Assembly (NCBI GenBank): GCA_030849465.1
Contig: JARVLF010000002.1
Coordinates: forward strand, 62,001 to 126,000
Origin: Moesziomyces globuligerus
Taxonomy: Eukaryota > Basidiomycota > Ustilaginomycetes > Ustilaginales > Ustilaginaceae
Direction of reading: 5' to 3'
Length of the DNA: 64,000 nucleotides
The stretch's first letter is position 1, and every line of letters starts with the position of its first letter. Positions 63,376 to 64,000 of the stretch are shown piece after piece. The position numbers and the translations under genes are program-made. The notes below the pieces were generated by a model. The model saw only the letters and a program-made list of their open reading frames with translations, did not search any database and was not told the DNA's origin.

Positions 63376-64000
63376 ATGCGCGCTTCTCCGCTCTCCAGAG
63401 GGATTCGTGGCATCTATCCACTGATTCGGAGTCTAGCGCCACAGGCCATCTCGCCGCCGTTTGCGCTCTCGTCGCTCCGCGGGCTGCGCCTCGCCATCGA
63501 TGCGACTCTCCTCGTTCAGCGCCTGCACTTTGCAGACGATCCGCATCCGTCTCGCCATGTTGTCGGCTTTTACCGCCTCGTCACGTCTCTGCACCAGCAC
63601 GGCGTCGTGCCTATGATGGTGTTCGACCATCCGCACAAGAGGCTCGCACTCAAGGACCGCGAGCAGCTCAAGCGCAAGCACAAGCGTGAACTCGACCGCA
63701 TTCGCAGCAAGCTCGAACAAGAGCGTCACGGGCGTCTCCAGGAGCTTCAGACACATCTCGATGCGATCGCTTCGCTCGGCGACTCAGAACGCCGCCAGGT
63801 CGGAGAGCTCCTCGACCAGTGGCGTGCACAGAGCTCGCCAGCCAAGAAGCCGGAACGCGACGGCTCAGAATCATTCGTGTCTTTGCCGAAGCCCGAGCTG
63901 CCATCAGACCCATCGCCCTTGCAGACGGTCGCATACAGCATGCACACGAACTGGCTGCAGCTCGAGGAGAGCTTACGAACGGGCGCCAGCAGCCAGTCCA
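63376..64000 (+). CDS. XPG/FEN-family nuclease, N-terminal part (cut by right edge)
   Basis: The ATG at 63376 opens a frame that runs off the window (208 codons seen). The start contains the XPG N-domain pattern: RGIRGIYPLIRSL, then GLRLAIDATLLVQRLHFADD with the metal-binding Asp, and GFYRLVTSLHQHGVVPMMVFD, which matches the family strand ending in VFDG/VFD. A long Lys/Arg/Glu helical arm follows (LKDREQLKRKHKRELDRIRSK), as in the helical-gateway region. It is not FEN1, Exo1 or Rad2 by close similarity, and the subclass is unknown. About eight residues (MRASPLSR) precede the usual Gly-Ile start and are basic and hydroxylated, hinting at a mitochondrial signal. The rest of the gene is needed to classify it. 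Confidence 0.8.
   Translation, partial: MRASPLSRGIRGIYPLIRSLAPQAISPPFALSSLRGLRLAIDATLLVQRLHFADDPHPSRHVVGFYRLVTSLHQHGVVPMMVFDHPHKRLALKDREQLKRKHKRELDRIRSKLEQERHGRLQELQTHLDAIASLGDSERRQVGELLDQWRAQSSPAKKPERDGSESFVSLPKPELPSDPSPLQTVAYSMHTNWLQLEESLRTGASSQS

Overview
The window is a GC-rich nuclear segment from a basidiomycete fungus. It is most likely an Ustilaginales smut or a relative. The evidence is few and short introns (66-103 nt, GTAAGT-type donors, CTRAY-like branch sites), very long antisense shadow ORFs caused by GC-rich codons, a complex I subunit gene (so not a budding yeast), a Mis13-type Dsn1, and long Ser/Ala/Asp-rich low-complexity inserts in housekeeping enzymes. The species call is inference; no rRNA or mitochondrial marker is present.

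Layout, left to right: a fragment of a minus-strand gene at the left edge; RNR1 (ribonucleotide reductase large subunit); a giant VNX1-like CaCA exchanger (minus); a small basic protein; UFD2 (minus) divergent from SWC5; an unrecognised single-pass membrane protein (minus); a UPF0598 mitochondrial protein (minus) head-to-head with mitochondrial ribosomal protein uS8m; YOS1 tail-to-tail with SIS1 (minus); a 1758-residue disordered protein (minus) divergent from a thymine-DNA glycosylase; an arrestin-domain protein tail-to-tail with a succinate-semialdehyde dehydrogenase (minus); NDUFA12 converging on DSN1 (minus); an unrecognised disordered protein ending in a CxC motif; an acidic protein with two CxxC pairs converging on riboflavin kinase FMN1 (minus); threonine synthase THR4; a secretory protein of 1187 residues with five repeated dibasic (Kex2-like) modules (minus), divergent from a secreted CAP/PR-1 protein; an intron-containing tRNA-Lys(CTT); and the 5' part of an XPG/FEN-type nuclease gene cut by the right edge.

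Most genes are core metabolism, genome maintenance, secretion and mitochondria, and they do not form one pathway. No mobile element, CRISPR array, rRNA or obvious horizontally acquired block was seen. The least explained parts are the modular Kex2-type precursor (55843-59498), the large protein with repeated acidic-Pro-Leu motifs (25643-30919), the single-pass membrane protein without a visible signal peptide (16966-18630), and the partial nuclease with a non-standard XPG N-terminus (63376 to edge). Exon boundaries were assigned by eye from splice consensus and reading-frame continuity.
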